A stretch of DNA of 64,000 nt from Sclerotinia nivalis (lineage: Eukaryota > Ascomycota > Leotiomycetes > Helotiales > Sclerotiniaceae). The stretch is from contig JAPEIS010000002.1 in the NCBI GenBank assembly GCA_029531795.1, positions 3,443,440 to 3,507,439 on the forward strand. The letters are read 5' to 3'. Positions 26,143 through 39,300 of the stretch are shown here, in pieces (positions within the stretch are counted from its first letter, which is position 1; the number at the start of each line of letters is the position of its first letter). Below the pieces are notes generated by a model. That model did no database searches. It worked only from the letters and a program-made list of their open reading frames with translations, and was not told the origin of the DNA. Made by a program: the position numbers and the translations under genes.

Positions 26143-27122
26143 ATGGCCGCAGAACAGAGAAAGCTCTTAGGTAAGTGATTGTTTTGATTCCAAGTTGGAA
26201 AATGTTTGCGCTTCATTAATTTCAGCTGCAATTCTTCTTTGAGCATCAGAAATCTGTTATTTTTTCCCACTAACATAACTTCTCAACAGAGCAGCTTATG
26301 GGCGCTGGAGCATCCTCTCGCGCAGCTCAACTGTCAATCACAGATCCAAAGATTTGCCGTTCCTTCCTCGTCGGTACTTGTCCTCACGACCTCTTCACAA
26401 ATACAAAGCAAGATTTAGGGCCATGTCCAAAAATTCATTCAGAACCTTTGAAAACGGAATATGAGGCTGCAGCCCCTCCTCAAAAACAAAAATGGGGTTT
26501 CGAATACGATTACATGCGCGACTTACAGAAGTATATCGATGAATGCAATAGGAGGATAGATGTTGCGCAGCGACGCCTGGAGAAAACGCCCGACGAAATT
26601 CGACAGACGAACGCCCTGCTCAAACAAATATCTGACCTATCGAAATCTATTGAGACAGGGTTGTTGGAGATTCAGATTCTAGGAGAACAATCGGAGGTAT
26701 CGCGCGCTTATGAAGAATTCTTCCGCATCAGACAAGCTATGCAGACGAAAGTGGAGAAGGAAAAGGAGTTGAAGGCACTATCAGATACCAGCGGACCTTC
26801 AGGACACCAGAAATTACAAGTTTGTGATGTCTGCGGAGCTTATTTAAGCCGGCTGGATAACGATCGGAGATTGGCGGACCATTTTTACGGGAAAATGCAT
26901 TTGGGTTACGCGCAAATGAGGAAGACATACGACGCATTTCCGAAAGAGATGAAGAGGTCAAGACCTATAGCAGATGATATGGATCACAACTCGGCGGCAA
27001 GAGGATACGATGGAGGTTATGGGGACGGCGGATACGGCGGCAGAGGGGGCGGATACGGAGGTCGTGGTGGAGGAAGAGGTGGCTTCAGAGGCAGGGGGAG
27101 AGGATTTAGAGGTGGATGGTAG
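26143..27122 (+). CDS. LUC7-like U1 snRNP splicing factor
   Basis: Two exons (26143-26170 and 26290-27122) with a 119-bp intron after codon 9, 286 residues. Luc7 family proteins sit in the U1 snRNP and help choose 5' splice sites. The first zinc finger (CCCH: Cys32, Cys40, Cys55, His59) lies in KICRSFLVGTCPHD onward; a coiled coil follows (about 80-175), then a C2H2-type finger with Cys188, Cys191, His207, His213 in CDVCGAYLSRLDNDRRLADH. The tail from about 255 is Gly/Arg-rich (RGG type), likely RNA-binding. The early intron placement and GTAAGT donor are strong. Length and order fit fungal Luc7. Confidence 0.95.
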
Positions 27123-27880
27123 TGGGAGGAGCATTGGGGCGTTAATGGGCTTATCCTCACGGCGTTTTGGGTCGGCGATTATACAATGTACAACTATAAT
27201 CGACGGGGTTACTTTCCGGAGTTTTCCTACTTCACGAGTTTATTCGATCAGTCTCTAGTTACTCGATATACCCCAGCAGCTCACATTGTTACGCCCAATT
27301 GAGGTGCCTTCTCACCCCAGGGAAATTCAAAAGCTCATGACGTTAACTGAAGAAATTTCATATCACAAGTTTATGTGACATTTTGCAGGATAGATTGTTC
27401 GTTGAAGGTGGATGTGATAGCATGGGGTGGCTTTTGCAAGTGCAAAATACTTGTAGAATTGCGGTTACACTACTACATCATCAGCACCATTTTTAGATCT
27501 CGTTTGCTGCCGCCAAAGTCTTTTGTTCCATGGGACTGCTGTTGGGGTCTAGCCCCTAGAAGCCGTTGAAGAGGGCTTGATTCGTTTCCTACCCCCGCTG
27601 GATCGCATTGAGCCTGCATCCCTGAATGGCAAAACAGGATTTCAACAATTGGATCACAAGGCAATCAGGACATGTTCAACTTACGTCATGCAACCTTTTT
27701 GTCCAGCATGGATTCATTGATTATGTATATTAAGACTGTTAAGAGTTTTGGTACTTTTTGCCAATTACAAATATTTTATCACACACACATCCCTTTGACA
27801 TCGTTCATACAGTAATTACAACTTCACATCACGACTCCCAACTACACTAAAGCTTCCCATTGCCGATTTAAAATAATACC
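27123..27880. other. LUC7 3' flank and intergenic, no gene seen
   Basis: No convincing ORF. A (CA)-type run near 27780 precedes the next gene. Confidence 0.5.
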
Positions 27881-28538
27881 ATGGAGTCCTTGAAGAAAGC
27901 GACAGGCATGTCGGCTCCCGACCACACGGATGAACAGAAGAAACAATTTTATGACAACCTCTCCGATGACCAAAAGCAAAAACAAACATATACGGAATGG
28001 GCAAAGGAGGCATACAACGATCAATATGAGAAGTGGATGCCATGGATTGAAGACCAATATTTGAAATGGTTCGGAAAAGGAGACAACAAGGCATCATATG
28101 CGACAAAAGGTTGGTCGACCTAGACTTCAACATTCACACCCTCGAAGCTAAATCATAACTGTAGATACACTCAACAAAACCAAAGTCACCGGCGTCTCAC
28201 AAATCGACCAAATTCAAGACGATGTGCATAATCTCGTCGGTAATCAACTCGGAGAGAATGGTCTACTGGCTCCCGTCGGAAACCTGGCTGGGAAGGAAGG
28301 TATCAACAGAATGGAGCGCAAGGGAAAAGATGAAGATGGTTCATACGGTGGTCCTACGTCAACCTTCACGGATCCGGTTATTAAGAATGCAAAAGATGTT
28401 GGGCAAGGAGTTGTGGGCGGCGCACAGAATGCTGGTTCTAGCCTGGCAGGCGGTGCAAAAAGTGCAGGTGGATATGTTGGGGGAATTTTTGGGGGTGGGC
28501 AGGAGGAAGGTCCAAAAGAGGAGCAGAAGGCAAACTAA
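27881..28538 (+). CDS. Unknown protein, acidic N-terminal helix and Gly-rich C-terminus
   Basis: Two exons (27881-28109, 28165-28538), 55-bp intron with GTTGGT donor, 200 residues. I do not recognise a named family. The first ~70 residues are charged and helical (KKATGMSAPDHTDEQKKQF, then two W/Y-rich stretches EKWMPWIEDQYLKWFG). The middle reads LVGNQLGENGLLAPVGNLAG, and the tail is a Gly/Ala repeat (VGGAQNAGSSLAGGAKSAGG) ending in charged residues. There is no signal peptide or clear membrane helix. Codon use and splicing look like a real expressed gene. The low-complexity tail suggests a surface, stress or membrane-associated role, but this is speculation. Confidence 0.8.
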
Positions 28539-28731
28539 ATTCACACCTTGGCTATTGGATACTCCTATTCACGGTGGTGTGGTTGATGGATGGGGTTTTA
28601 GAAACTGACTGAGTGCCCGGAAGCTTGTTGGACATACATGTATTTGATAATATGATACCAAATCTTTTTTTTCGCTACCAACATCATTGCTTTCTTCCGT
28701 GCCCGTTTTTCCTATACACATGATGTATGTA

Positions 28732-29345
28732 TTACGCACAGACAGGCTTCGTACTAGGCACCGCAGCCGGGTTGTTAGGATTTGTCTGAGTACAGCCATT
28801 GACTCCACCAAGAAGATAGTCCTTTTCTGCAGCAGTGAATGCCGAACCGCAGTTGGCGTCACTATGTGTCATTCGATAAGTAGCTGTCAAAATGTAAGAA
28901 CTTGTGAATCACCTTACCTTGCACCGCCAGAGGCATTGTTGAAGTAAGAGCATATGTCGTGATTCCAGCAATCTTGTGTGCTGCAAGTTTTCCTCATCAG
29001 TATTCAACATTCCTTCGAGGCACCTCGTAAAATCCATGCGTTAACATACTAATAATTGCCAAGCGCAACTCCAGTGCAACCAGCTCCGCAGCGTCCATTG
29101 CAGCTGTAGCTGTAAACATCTATCAGTATGCGAGAGACACATGGAATTGTGGAAAAGGCTTACTCTCCACCGTTGATAGTGTTGGTTCCAAAGTTACCTC
29201 CAACAGTTCCAGTCCATGTACATGTCTGTGCTGCCGAATTGGTCCAGGTGGCTTTCGCTGTTGCTCCTACCTTGACACAAGTTACGGATGCTTGGGCTAA
29301 AGTGGCCATAACCAGAGTGAGAAGGGGGACAACTGAAGCATGCAT
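28732..29345 (-). CDS. Small secreted 10-cysteine protein with a phospholipase A2-like HD motif
   Basis: Four exons (29164-29345, 29050-29109, 28918-28980, 28732-28861), introns 54-69 bp, 144 residues. Residues 1-19 are a signal peptide. The mature protein has ten cysteines (23, 42, 64, 68, 72, 85, 91, 106, 125, 143). The core SCNGRCGAGCTG followed by DCWNHDIC recalls the phospholipase A2 active-site CCxxHDxC, with His88-Asp89, and is widespread in fungal secreted proteins of unknown function. The last acceptor was chosen as the second of two nearby AG sites, because the first gives an immediate stop. A secreted enzyme or effector is plausible; catalytic function is not shown. An upstream Met at 29423 in frame would hide the signal peptide, so 29345 is preferred. 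Confidence 0.85.
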
Positions 29346-29725
29346 TTTATGAGCGGTTGGGAGCTCAAAAGGGTTGACTTTGATTGTGTTGGAAAAGGAT
29401 CGTGAATGATGAGAGATGGCCAACGCTGGCCGGCTTGTGCTTTAAGTATTCCCCATTCTTTCAGCAGTTTGAAGTCTCATTCATTCATGTAAACAAACCA
29501 CGTTTTCAAGGTATGGACAATTTGTATGTAGAACGGCTAATATATTGCATACTTTCGCATTCCGGATTAAATTTCTCGGAAGGGACCAAAAAGGCGGTGA
29601 GAGAAAACTTATTCACCAATCGGGGACTGAGGGCCTTGATATATCACATGACGAATGTGCCCTCATTGATGACGTGCTTCTACTCCGTATTGCGAGGTGC
29701 AGAAATGTGGGAGAAAGATATAAAG
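29346..29725. other. Upstream flank of the secreted-protein gene, no gene seen
   Basis: Overlapping forward ORFs here are not convincing. The stretch ends at the LINE tail. Confidence 0.45.
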
Positions 29726-30066
29726 GATTGATTGATTGATTGATTAAATTAACGTCTACACTGAGTCTAAGACTATCTAAGACGGCTAGAAGCTTTGTAG
29801 GCTCCTAACAAATAACAACTGGTGAAATGCTGGCCGTATTAGGCTGTAGCTAGTACAATTTGGAGAGATTGAGATAGCCTCAATCTACTAATTTTGAATA
29901 GGGGAAGTGAAAACTAATCCTGGGGAATAAAGTCTGCTTTACAAATACTCTCGTATATAATAAAGAAAATAACAAATGAAATATGATATAAATCGAAATT
30001 GGAACGATTTACCCTGCATAGAGGGGTAAATTGATCAAAATAACCAAATTGATCAAATTGATCCAA

Positions 30067-33000
30067 TTAACCATTTTCTCCTGGTTCACCTCTTTCTCCT
30101 TCGTCTTCTTGTTCTATATTCTCTTGCATTCTAGCAAGATGCCATGGTCTGGTAGCTATTTTTGTTGTTTCGATAAATTCGAGGGTTTTGATGATTCCTA
30201 TTTTGGTGTGAAGTAGATATTTCATAGAAAGTCGAGAGGTAGGATTGTTTGTTTTGAGTATTCTTCTAGCTGATTTGTATAAAGAGCAATTGAGAAGAAG
30301 ATGATCTGGGGATTCTTTCTTTTTACATCTACAATTATCATTTGATGAGATTCCGAATCGTTGTAAGTAGGATTTGAAGTATCTGTAACCGATTTTAAGT
30401 TGAAACAAAGCGCTAATAGAATTTCTTTTGGTATTTTCTGGAATTCCGATCTTTGAGCTAGTTTTCCAGGAGTATATTTTCGAATAGGTTGATTTGGATG
30501 AATTAAAAAAGGATTTCCATTCCTCGGATTTCGTTCTTTTGATATCCATTCCCAATAAAGCAAAGCTGGTTTTGTTTGATGATGATCTTTGTTTTGTAGT
30601 TTCTTTTGCTAAAGTATCAACCAATTCGTTTCCTTCAACAGAGGTATGCCCTGGAATTCAATTAAGGAAGATTTCAGCTCCTTTTCTAAAAAGAGTTTCT
30701 GTGGCTTTGATTGCTCTAATTTGGTATATCTGGCCAGGAGCATCAGAGGGTGTTTTCAATCGGTATAATCCGGTTTGATTGTCTGAATAGATTTTGAATT
30801 TTTCGTTTAGTTGAGCAATGGAGCTAGTATATTCGATTGTTTTAGTGATTCCAAAAAGTTCACTATTATAGACAAGCTGATTCACCTCAATATTGATGGT
30901 TTCCTGATGTAAAACCTGACCATTCGATAGAATAACTGCAATCCCGATTCCAATTCCGATTCCATCCAAAGTGGATAAAGCATCAGTATATATTGTAATG
31001 GTATTCTTGTATCTGTATTTGAATGCAAGGTTATGGGCAATTGCAGTATCCTCCTTTGCTAGCTTGCTGATATTGACTTTGTATGGAGTATCCCTTTTCC
31101 AAGGAGGGAAGTGAAAATGATCGATTTTCTTTAGAGTCAAAGGATCGATATCTTCTTCGATTGAATTTGTGATCTTCTCAAGCTGAGTAGGTTTAGGTAG
31201 TTTTCTTCGAAGGGTTATTATCGAGCTCTGATCTCCTTTTTCGGCAATCAATCTTTTGGAAATTAGATTAACAAAATGAGAAGGTGAGATTTTCAATAAT
31301 CTGAAAGCATATTGTCTGATTCCAGTATTTAATCTGACTTCCGGAGGGTACAAAGCAGCTTCCACTTCCATTGGTTTTATTGGAGAAGTTTTGAATATTC
31401 CCAGTATCTTTCGAAGAACAAGATTCTGAAGTAATTGAAGAATCTTTTTGAATTGGACTTGATCTTTCCACCAAATGATTGATCCGTAATCAGCTATACT
31501 GGTAACATATGCTATATAGAGTTGCCTTAAAGCTTTAGGATTAAGTCCTTTCTCAGTATTAGCTAATCTGGCTATTCGATAGAAAGAGGCTTTAGCTTGA
31601 ATAGTTCGGATTGTGATATGTTGTTTGAAATTGAGACCGGAGTCGAATCAAATACCTAGCTATCTAATTAGTAATGAGGATTGTATAATCTCAGAATTTG
31701 GGAGCTTGATTGAAGTATCTTTTGTATATTTGAAAATGGAGAAGTGTATTAGCTCCGTTTTTGCTAAATCGAATTGAATGGTGTTTTTCTCATCAAGAGT
31801 ATAGATCTGTTTCGTTGCTCTTTCAAAGGAGATGATATTCTTTTTCTAGTTTGAGGAATGAGTGATCAAGGCTATATCATCAATATACGAGAGATATTCA
31901 ATCGAATTCGATTGGAAGAGATCTCGAATATAGATTAGGAAGAGGATTGGTGAAATTGGACTTCCTTGAGGGATTCCGGTGTTGATTGGTTTAAAAACTT
32001 CGGTTTGATTATCAAACGAAAGTTTGAATAATCTTTCTTCCAAAAATGACGAGATCCATATAATAAGATTAATTGGGAGATTAAGGTTCTTGTAGATATC
32101 TAAAAGTCGATTTTTGGATATATAATCGAAGGTCCTTTTAACATTTAGGAAAAGGGTTAAGGTTTTCTTTTTGATTCTTATATTTCTTTCGATTTCGGTG
32201 GTAAGCAGGATTGCTGTATCGATGGTTGATTTCTTTTGTCTTCCACCCATTTGGGAATGATGCAATAGATTCGTAGTTTCGGTTAAAAAGCTAAGCCTTT
32301 GAGTTAGAATTCTTTCACTAATTTTGCTTAAACAATTGAGAAGGGCAATAACCCTATAAGCTTTTGGAATAGTATAATCTGGTTTCGAAGGTTTCTTGAG
32401 TATCGTTTCTGTAGCTTATTTCCAACAAGAAGGATGGTAACCAAGATTAATCAGATTGTTGAAAAAAGTAAAGAAAGCTTTTGGGATTGCTTTATAAGTT
32501 CGAATAATGATCTTCTGGGTGATTCCATTTGGACCCGGATTTTTTTCTTTGATTTTAGTTGAACAAGTATTAAAGAGTTCATTTTCCGTAAGTTTAGGCC
32601 AATCCCACTTTTTCGATTGTTTGTATTCTTCCCATTTGGGTGCTGTAGTACTTGGAGGGGGAGGGAATAGAACAAATCTAAAAGCTAAGCATTTCCCTTC
32701 GAAAGAGTTTTCGAATTGAAAGGAATTGGATCGGATATTCGGAATCCTTTCGATTTGAAGATTTTTCGTATATAACATTGCCTTAAAGATCGTTTGGGTA
32801 TCCTCTTTTTCTAGGAATTCGTTCCAATGATTCTTTTTCGCTGTTTTGATAGCTTGAAAGTAATGATTCCTTGCTGATTGGTATATTTTCTTGAACATAT
32901 CGTCTTCAGGGTATCGTTTAGTATTTTCATATTCATTTGCAAATCGTTTCCGAAAAGTTTTCAACTTTGGAGATCACCAGGGCTTTACCCTTTTGGTTGA

Positions 33001-33978
33001 CTTGATTCTTGGTATACTGATTTCAGCCGAATTGGTGATTATTCGAATGAATTCTATTGCAGCTTTATCCAGTGTTTGCATTTGCTGGTTTTTGTCGAGA
33101 AGAGAATCAAATGAATTGGATTCTAAAGTAATGATATTGAGGTAATCATTAGAATTCAGGATAGTTGAAGACGATAGCTTTGATTCGAGGATATTTGTGA
33201 ATTTGTTCCAATCCGCCTGTTTTGTATTGAATCTTGTTAACGAAGCAATATTTGTTGAACGAATTCCGGTGCCTTTAACTTCAAATAAGATCCCTAAATG
33301 ATCTGATCCAAGATCAAAAAGAACTTGCCAATCAATAATATTGAAGGATATCACTTCAATAACTAAAATAAGATCAAGAATGTTTGGATTTGTTATATTT
33401 GTTCAATAGAAGGTACTAATCCCTACTTCATTAAGAAGAATGAAGTTGTGATCTTTAAACCATTCAGCTAATTAATCGGTATTAGGGCTTTTATTAGAAA
33501 AGGAATCCCACCAAGGGTGGTGAGAATTAAAATCTCCTGTAAGAATGGTATGATGAGTGAGAGGGATATTGAAGAAGCATCTTTCGATAGTGTAGCCTTT
33601 CTCTTGAGCTTAATTGGCTTCATTGTATATGTTGAATAATTGGGTTGTATGATTTCCCTGAGTGATATCAATGATTTGGATATCTGGGTCTTTTGGAGAA
33701 TTGGATGCTAGGGCTACTAGCGGTTTGTAACCTTTCGAAATGTAGATCATTATACGAGGGCGAAGGTTCGAAGGATTATTGGGAAGGAATTGAGAGTAGC
33801 TAGAGTGAGCGATCGATCTAGTTGAAGAGTAATCTTTTTCGGGATTCGAGAGGATCCAGGGTTCTTGAATGATTATAAGATCGATATTGAGTTCTAAAGC
33901 AAGTTGAAGAGCACTTTCGGTAGCTTGAAAGCTTTTGTTTAAATTGATTTGAAGAATGCGTATATTGTTGTATAGCAT
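30067..33978 (-). pseudogene. LINE ORF2: endonuclease, reverse transcriptase, RNase H
   Basis: About 1,304 codons in one frame with several stops. Order: AP endonuclease (start RILQINLNKSFQAT, metal-binding Glu in IIIQEPW), reverse transcriptase (HHSQMGGRQKKSTIDTA, GIPQGSPISPILF, catalytic YIDDIAL near 31880), then RNase H (IYTDALSTLDGIG near 30985 and IPGHTSVEGNELVDTLAKE near 30650, with a stop where Trp normally precedes), and a C-terminal zinc-knuckle-like CRCKKKESPDHLLLNC. An RNase H after the RT and the CCHC tail place it in the Tad group. Not translatable as it stands. Confidence 0.9.
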
Positions 33979-35466
33979 TTAGAAGGATTTCTTTATAGTT
34001 GCTTGGTATATTTTGTATGCTTTGGAATTAGCTTTGTGCTCTCCTTTGCAATTAGCGTATTTAATCACTAAATGCTGACAGGGTTTGCCTTTAGCTTGAC
34101 AAATTAAGCAAAAGTGATCGGCTGTAGTATGATTGTTGCTACAGAGACTACAGGCTGGAGGTTTTTTGCAAAATGATTCGTTGTAGCCGAATCCTTGATA
34201 TTTATTGTATTGGGAGGAAGGGGTGGAAGGATAGAATCGTTCGACTCTGATGCTAATACCAACAATATATAGTCTTTTTCGAATAGCTATCTTTGCTTCC
34301 TTTTGTATAGCGAATACAATGACTATTGCTCCTTCTTGTTGATTAACTCTTTTGAAGGTATTGATGAACCAATAAGGAGTACCCATAAGAACAAGACCTG
34401 AATTAAAGATCTTAATTTCCTCTTTAATTAGATCCATACCTTTCGGGCCTAAGAATTCCTTGATTGGAATTTTATGAATAATAACTTTATGCTATAGTTT
34501 ATCGATTTGTATTCTCTCTGATCGGATGATTTGATTCCAGATTTTTTTCTTTTCGATTAGGAATTGTGTATTGAAAGGGCTATTAATGGTTAAAATAATA
34601 TTGTTGCTTCTAATTGTAGTAATGGTTGAAATAACAGGTCCATTGATACCAGCCTTTTTGAAGGCTTCATTGATTTTGTTTCTTGTATATAATAGTATAA
34701 AGGAAATAGATTGATGAAGAAATGGATTGATAAGAATCAATCGTTTACTAAAGGTATCTTCCTTTTGTTCTGTAGGCTTTTGTTTTGTAGAGTTTCCCTT
34801 TGTAATTATTTTCCATTCCCCTACCGTTTTAGTAACTGAAGTATAGCTTTCTTTGTTTATTGTTGAAGGATTTGTTGAAGGAGTAGTTGAATGATTGGGA
34901 AGATTGGAAAGATAATTAGTCTGTTTTTCAATTCTTTTGGTTGCATTTTCGAAATGGGAGATCTGTGAAGTGATAATATTTGAAGCTCTAATAAGTTTCC
35001 CTTTTTCAAGATATTCGCGGAATATTTCGATTAGGTTTAGGATCTTCGATTGTTCTTCGATATCCTTTTCCATAGAGATAGCTAGAATGAAAAGGTCTCT
35101 CGCTTTTTGGATAGCTTCCTTTGGTTTTGTAGAGCTAAATTCTGAATAGCTGAATTGTCTTCTTCGCTTATTATTGAATTGGAGTGTAGAAGAGATAGTA
35201 GATGATTTGAAAGGATCATCAAAACTAAGAATGTTGTGTTGAGCTTGGGAGTTGAAGGATTGGAAGGGGGTTGGGCTAGAAAGGATAAATGGGGGATTGT
35301 TGAAACTCTCCTCATAAAGGAATGGTGCAACCTCCTCTTGAGTTGGAGTACCTAAGATGACTCTTGGAAAGCTGGATAGGATAGTATCGACCATAATGGT
35401 CTCTTCGTCCATAATGGGAGAGTTTTTACGCGAATTTTCGTATAAGTTTCGTGTTTTGAGCAGCAA
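33979..35466 (-). pseudogene. LINE ORF1: gag-like nucleic-acid-binding protein
   Basis: About 496 codons in the same frame as ORF2, with a gap of stops near 34440-34490. The N-terminal half is Ser/Pro-rich with a helical stretch; the end carries zinc knuckles (ACSLCSNNHTTADHFC and a second one where a cysteine has become tyrosine). The ORF1 stop TAA (33979-33981) is immediately followed by the ORF2 ATG. RIP-type damage throughout. Confidence 0.85.
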
Positions 35467-35560
35467 TGACAGTATTACAACAACTACTGGGCCGATTCAC
35501 TTGAGAACAATTGAAATGGATTTTGGGAGTATTTCTTTATTAAATAAAGGGAAGAACTGA

Positions 35561-36369
35561 TCGTATTTCGAAGAAATTTTGTTCTTCGAAATTTGTTGTG
35601 TGTGTGTCCCCTCGCCACCTTGGATTTGGCATCATTTATAATAAGGCGCTGCGATGTAACATCCAGCATTTTATTTTCTTTGGTGCTTTCATTAAATCAA
35701 AAACCTGATATAGAAAAGAATGAGGGAATAAAATTGTTCACAACGAATGATTATTACTAGCATTATTAAACGTAACCTTACATTCACATCTATTTTAAGT
35801 TCATTTTTAGAGTGCAAGTCGCAAAAGTTGCAGTTTTAAATTTTGCGAGTTAATGAAAGGCAGCTGAGGTTGGTTCGAAATTAACATAGCCACAATGCAG
35901 TCAGCCTTACGACAGCTGCTGGGCGAATATGCAGTTAAATAGTATATTTATTTGGCTGTGTAGAGGCTCATCTGAAAATCTTGATGCTCTGAACGTTGCA
36001 TCGATTATGCCAAGGGTTGACGGTTGACAAATGACCTTCCAGATCTTCTTTCTAATATGCTTCAAATGATACATCTGATGTAAGGCAGGTAAATTCTGGA
36101 GGTGACCTCCCAAGGAAAAGAACGAATAGGAAGTTGAGATCAGTAAATATATTTAGTTCAGCACAAAGAAGCTATCAGAATAACCACTGAAACTAAATAT
36201 AGAGATTGCTATAATAATAGGATGTTTTTAACGAGAATTTTTCTTATTTAGAAATATTCAATAGGTTATAAATTGATATTTTTTGATGATATAAAACGTA
36301 AAGAAACTTGAAAAACTCATTCAATATTCTGACAATTTAATTCTAGATAAACACCATCGAACTTTACCG
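35561..36369. other. AT-rich spacer, no gene seen
   Basis: Between the LINE 5' region and the TPR-CHAT gene. A (GT)n run near 35597. No supported ORF. Confidence 0.45.
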
Positions 36370-39300
36370 ATGAATGAGCTTGATGAATCCATTTACATAA
36401 AGCAAGAGGTAGTGAAAGCTATCTATCATAAAAGCCCATTCGGATCGCACAGCAAACTTATACAATCTCGGGATCGGATATCATAATAGATATCAAAGAA
36501 CAGGAGCAATGGAGGATCTAGAAATAGTTATTCAACGATTTCAGGAAGCTCTCGATGCAACACCAGAGGATCATCCGGATCAAGCAAGTCGATTTCATTC
36601 TCTCGGGATCGGATATGGTGATAGATATCGAAGAACAGGAGCAATGAAGGATTTAGAAATAGCTATTCAATTATTTCAGAAAGCTCTCGATGCAACACCA
36701 GAGAATCATTCGGAGCAAGCAGATCGACTTCATTCTCTCGGGATAGGATATCATGATAGATATCGAAGAACAAGAGCAATGAAGGATCTAGAAATAGCTA
36801 TTCAACAACTTCAGGAAGCTCTCGATACAACACCAGAGGATCATTCGGATCAAGAATATCGATTTCATTCTCTCGGGATCGGATATAATGATAGATATCA
36901 AAGAACAAAAACAATAAAGGATCTAGAAATAACTATTCAACGATTTCAGAAAGCTCTCGATGCAACATCAGAGAATCATCCAGAGCAAGCAAGTCGACTT
37001 CATTCTCTCGGGATCGGATATGGTGATAGATATCAAAGAACAGGAGCAGTGGAGGATCTAGAGATAGCCATTCAACAACTTCAGAAAGCTCTCGATGCAA
37101 CACCAGAGAATCATCCGGAGCAAGCACGTCTACTTCATTCTCTCGGGATGGGATATGGTAATAGATATCAAAGAACAGGAGCAGTGGAGGATCTAGAGAT
37201 AGCCATTCAACAACTTCAGAAAGCCCTCGATACAACACCAGAGAATCATCCGGATCAAGCACGTCGACTTCATTCTCTCGGGATGAGATATCATGATAGA
37301 TATCGAAAAACAAGAGCAGTGGAGGATCTAGAAAAAGCTATCCAACAACTTCAGAAAGCTCTCGATGCAACACCAGAGAATCATCCGGAGCAAGCAAGTC
37401 GACTTCATTCTCTCGGGATCGGATATGGTGATAGATATCAAAGAACAGGAGCAGTAGAGGATCTAGAAATAGCTATTCAACGATTTCAGGAAGCTCTCGA
37501 TGCAGTACCAGAGAATCATCCGGAGCAAGCAGGTCGACTTTATTCTCTCGGGGTCGGATATAGTAATAGATATCAAAGAACAGGAGCAATGGAGGATCTA
37601 GAGATAGCCATTCAACAACTTCAGAAAGCCCTCGATGCAACACCAGATAATCATTTGGATCAAGTACGTCAATTGGAAGCTCTCGGGATCGGATATGGTA
37701 ATAGATATCAAAGAACAGGAGCAATGAAGGATCTAGAAATAGCTATTCAATTATTTCAGAAAGCTCTCGATGCAACACCAGAGGATCATTCGGATCAAGT
37801 ATGTCTACTTCATTCTCTCGGGATGGGATATGGTAATAGATATCAAAGAACAGGAGCAATAAAGGATCTAGAAATAGTTATTCAATTATTTCAGAAAGCT
37901 TTCGATGCAATACCAAAGGATTATCCGGATCAAGCACGTCGACTTCATTCTTTCGGGATCGGATATCGTGATAGATATCAAAGAACAGAAGCAATGGAGG
38001 ATCTAGAAATAGCTATTCAATTATTTCAGAAAGCTCTCGATGCAATACCAGAGGATCATCCGGATCAAGTATGTCGACTTCATTCTCTCGGGATAGGATA
38101 TCATAATAGATATCAAAGAACAGTAGCAGTAGAGGATCTAGAAATAGCCAATCAACGATTTCAGGAATCCTCCGCTCAAATTTCATCTCCAGTTCGTGAT
38201 CGAATACGATCCAGCAAGACTTTACTTGCATTATACGCTGCATGCGCATTCTGGTCATCAGCTTATAAAGTTGCTTCTACAACTTTGTCATTGATACCTC
38301 TGCTTACACCCCGGTCTCTTAAGAACTCCGATAAACAACATTTACTTATTGATATAGCTGGCATAGCTTCCGATGGAGCTGCGATAGCATTACACTTAGG
38401 ACGGGATCCGCTTGATGCACTTAAATTCCTCGAGCAGGGTCGTGGTGTTCTTGCAGCATCCCTCGAAGAGATTCGTGTAGAATCGCTAGATCTGAAAGAG
38501 AAGCACCTTGACTTAACGAAACAATTCGACTCCCTGCAGCAAGAGTTAGAATCTCCGATTACCAGAATTACAGTTTTTGTGGATGAAAGTCATATACCTT
38601 CTGAATAGAATCGAATAAGCAATCGTTATAATACAAATAAAAGGTTTGATAATGTTATTCAGAATATTCGTTAGCAATCTGGATTCGAAAAGTTCTTATT
38701 TTCCCCAAATGAAGAAGAAATGCTATTTGCTGTGCGATCCGGATTTATTGTTGTATTAAATATCAGCAAGTACCGTTGTAATGCAATAATTGTTGAAAAA
38801 TATCAAATACGGTTGTTAAATTTGTCAAACCTTACTAAAAAGGAAATCGAAGAAAAGTCAGTTGAAATTTTGGGTACTTCTAAGGTTCTTGAATGATTAT
38901 AAAATGTCGTAATTCATCCAATATTGGAAGATCTTGGGTTTACTCAGTCTCCATCTAATGGTAATTGGCCTTATGTATAGTGGATTCCTACTGGATCTCT
39001 AAGCAAATTTCCTTTTCATACTGCAGGCTATTATAATAAACCTTCTATAAGATCAACACTTAACAGAATTATGTTATCTTATAGCTCCTTTGTCAAGGCA
39101 ATCATTTATAGGCGGCGATGTTCTGTTCTAAATGTTACACTATATACCTTTGCCTATACACTTCTCGTCGTTATACAAGATATATCAAATCAAAGTAGAC
39201 TCCCTTTTGTTAAGGATGAGATTACGATATTACGGAGTCTTTGCAAATCGATGAACCTTATTCTTTTTGAAACGGAACTTTGCAAGCAAAGTATTGTATT

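Larger units (their letters stand above)
29726..35560 (-). mobile_element. Tad-like LINE retrotransposon, nearly full length, RIP-damaged
   Basis: Non-LTR element on the minus strand. Its 3' end is the (TTGA)n run at 29726-29746, followed inward by a ~320-bp 3' UTR shared in part with the copy at 18783. ORF2 (33978 to 30067) and ORF1 (35466 to 33979) lie in one frame. The 5' end is somewhere at 35470-35670 and was not fixed. Stops occur throughout without frame change, as RIP produces. A related truncated copy in the same orientation shows the family was active here. Confidence 0.88.

Noticed and set aside
36933..38258. Long reverse-strand ORFs across the TPR array
   Set aside because: Antisense reading of a 135-bp repeat; the repeat length is a multiple of 3, so the antisense frame stays open by itself.
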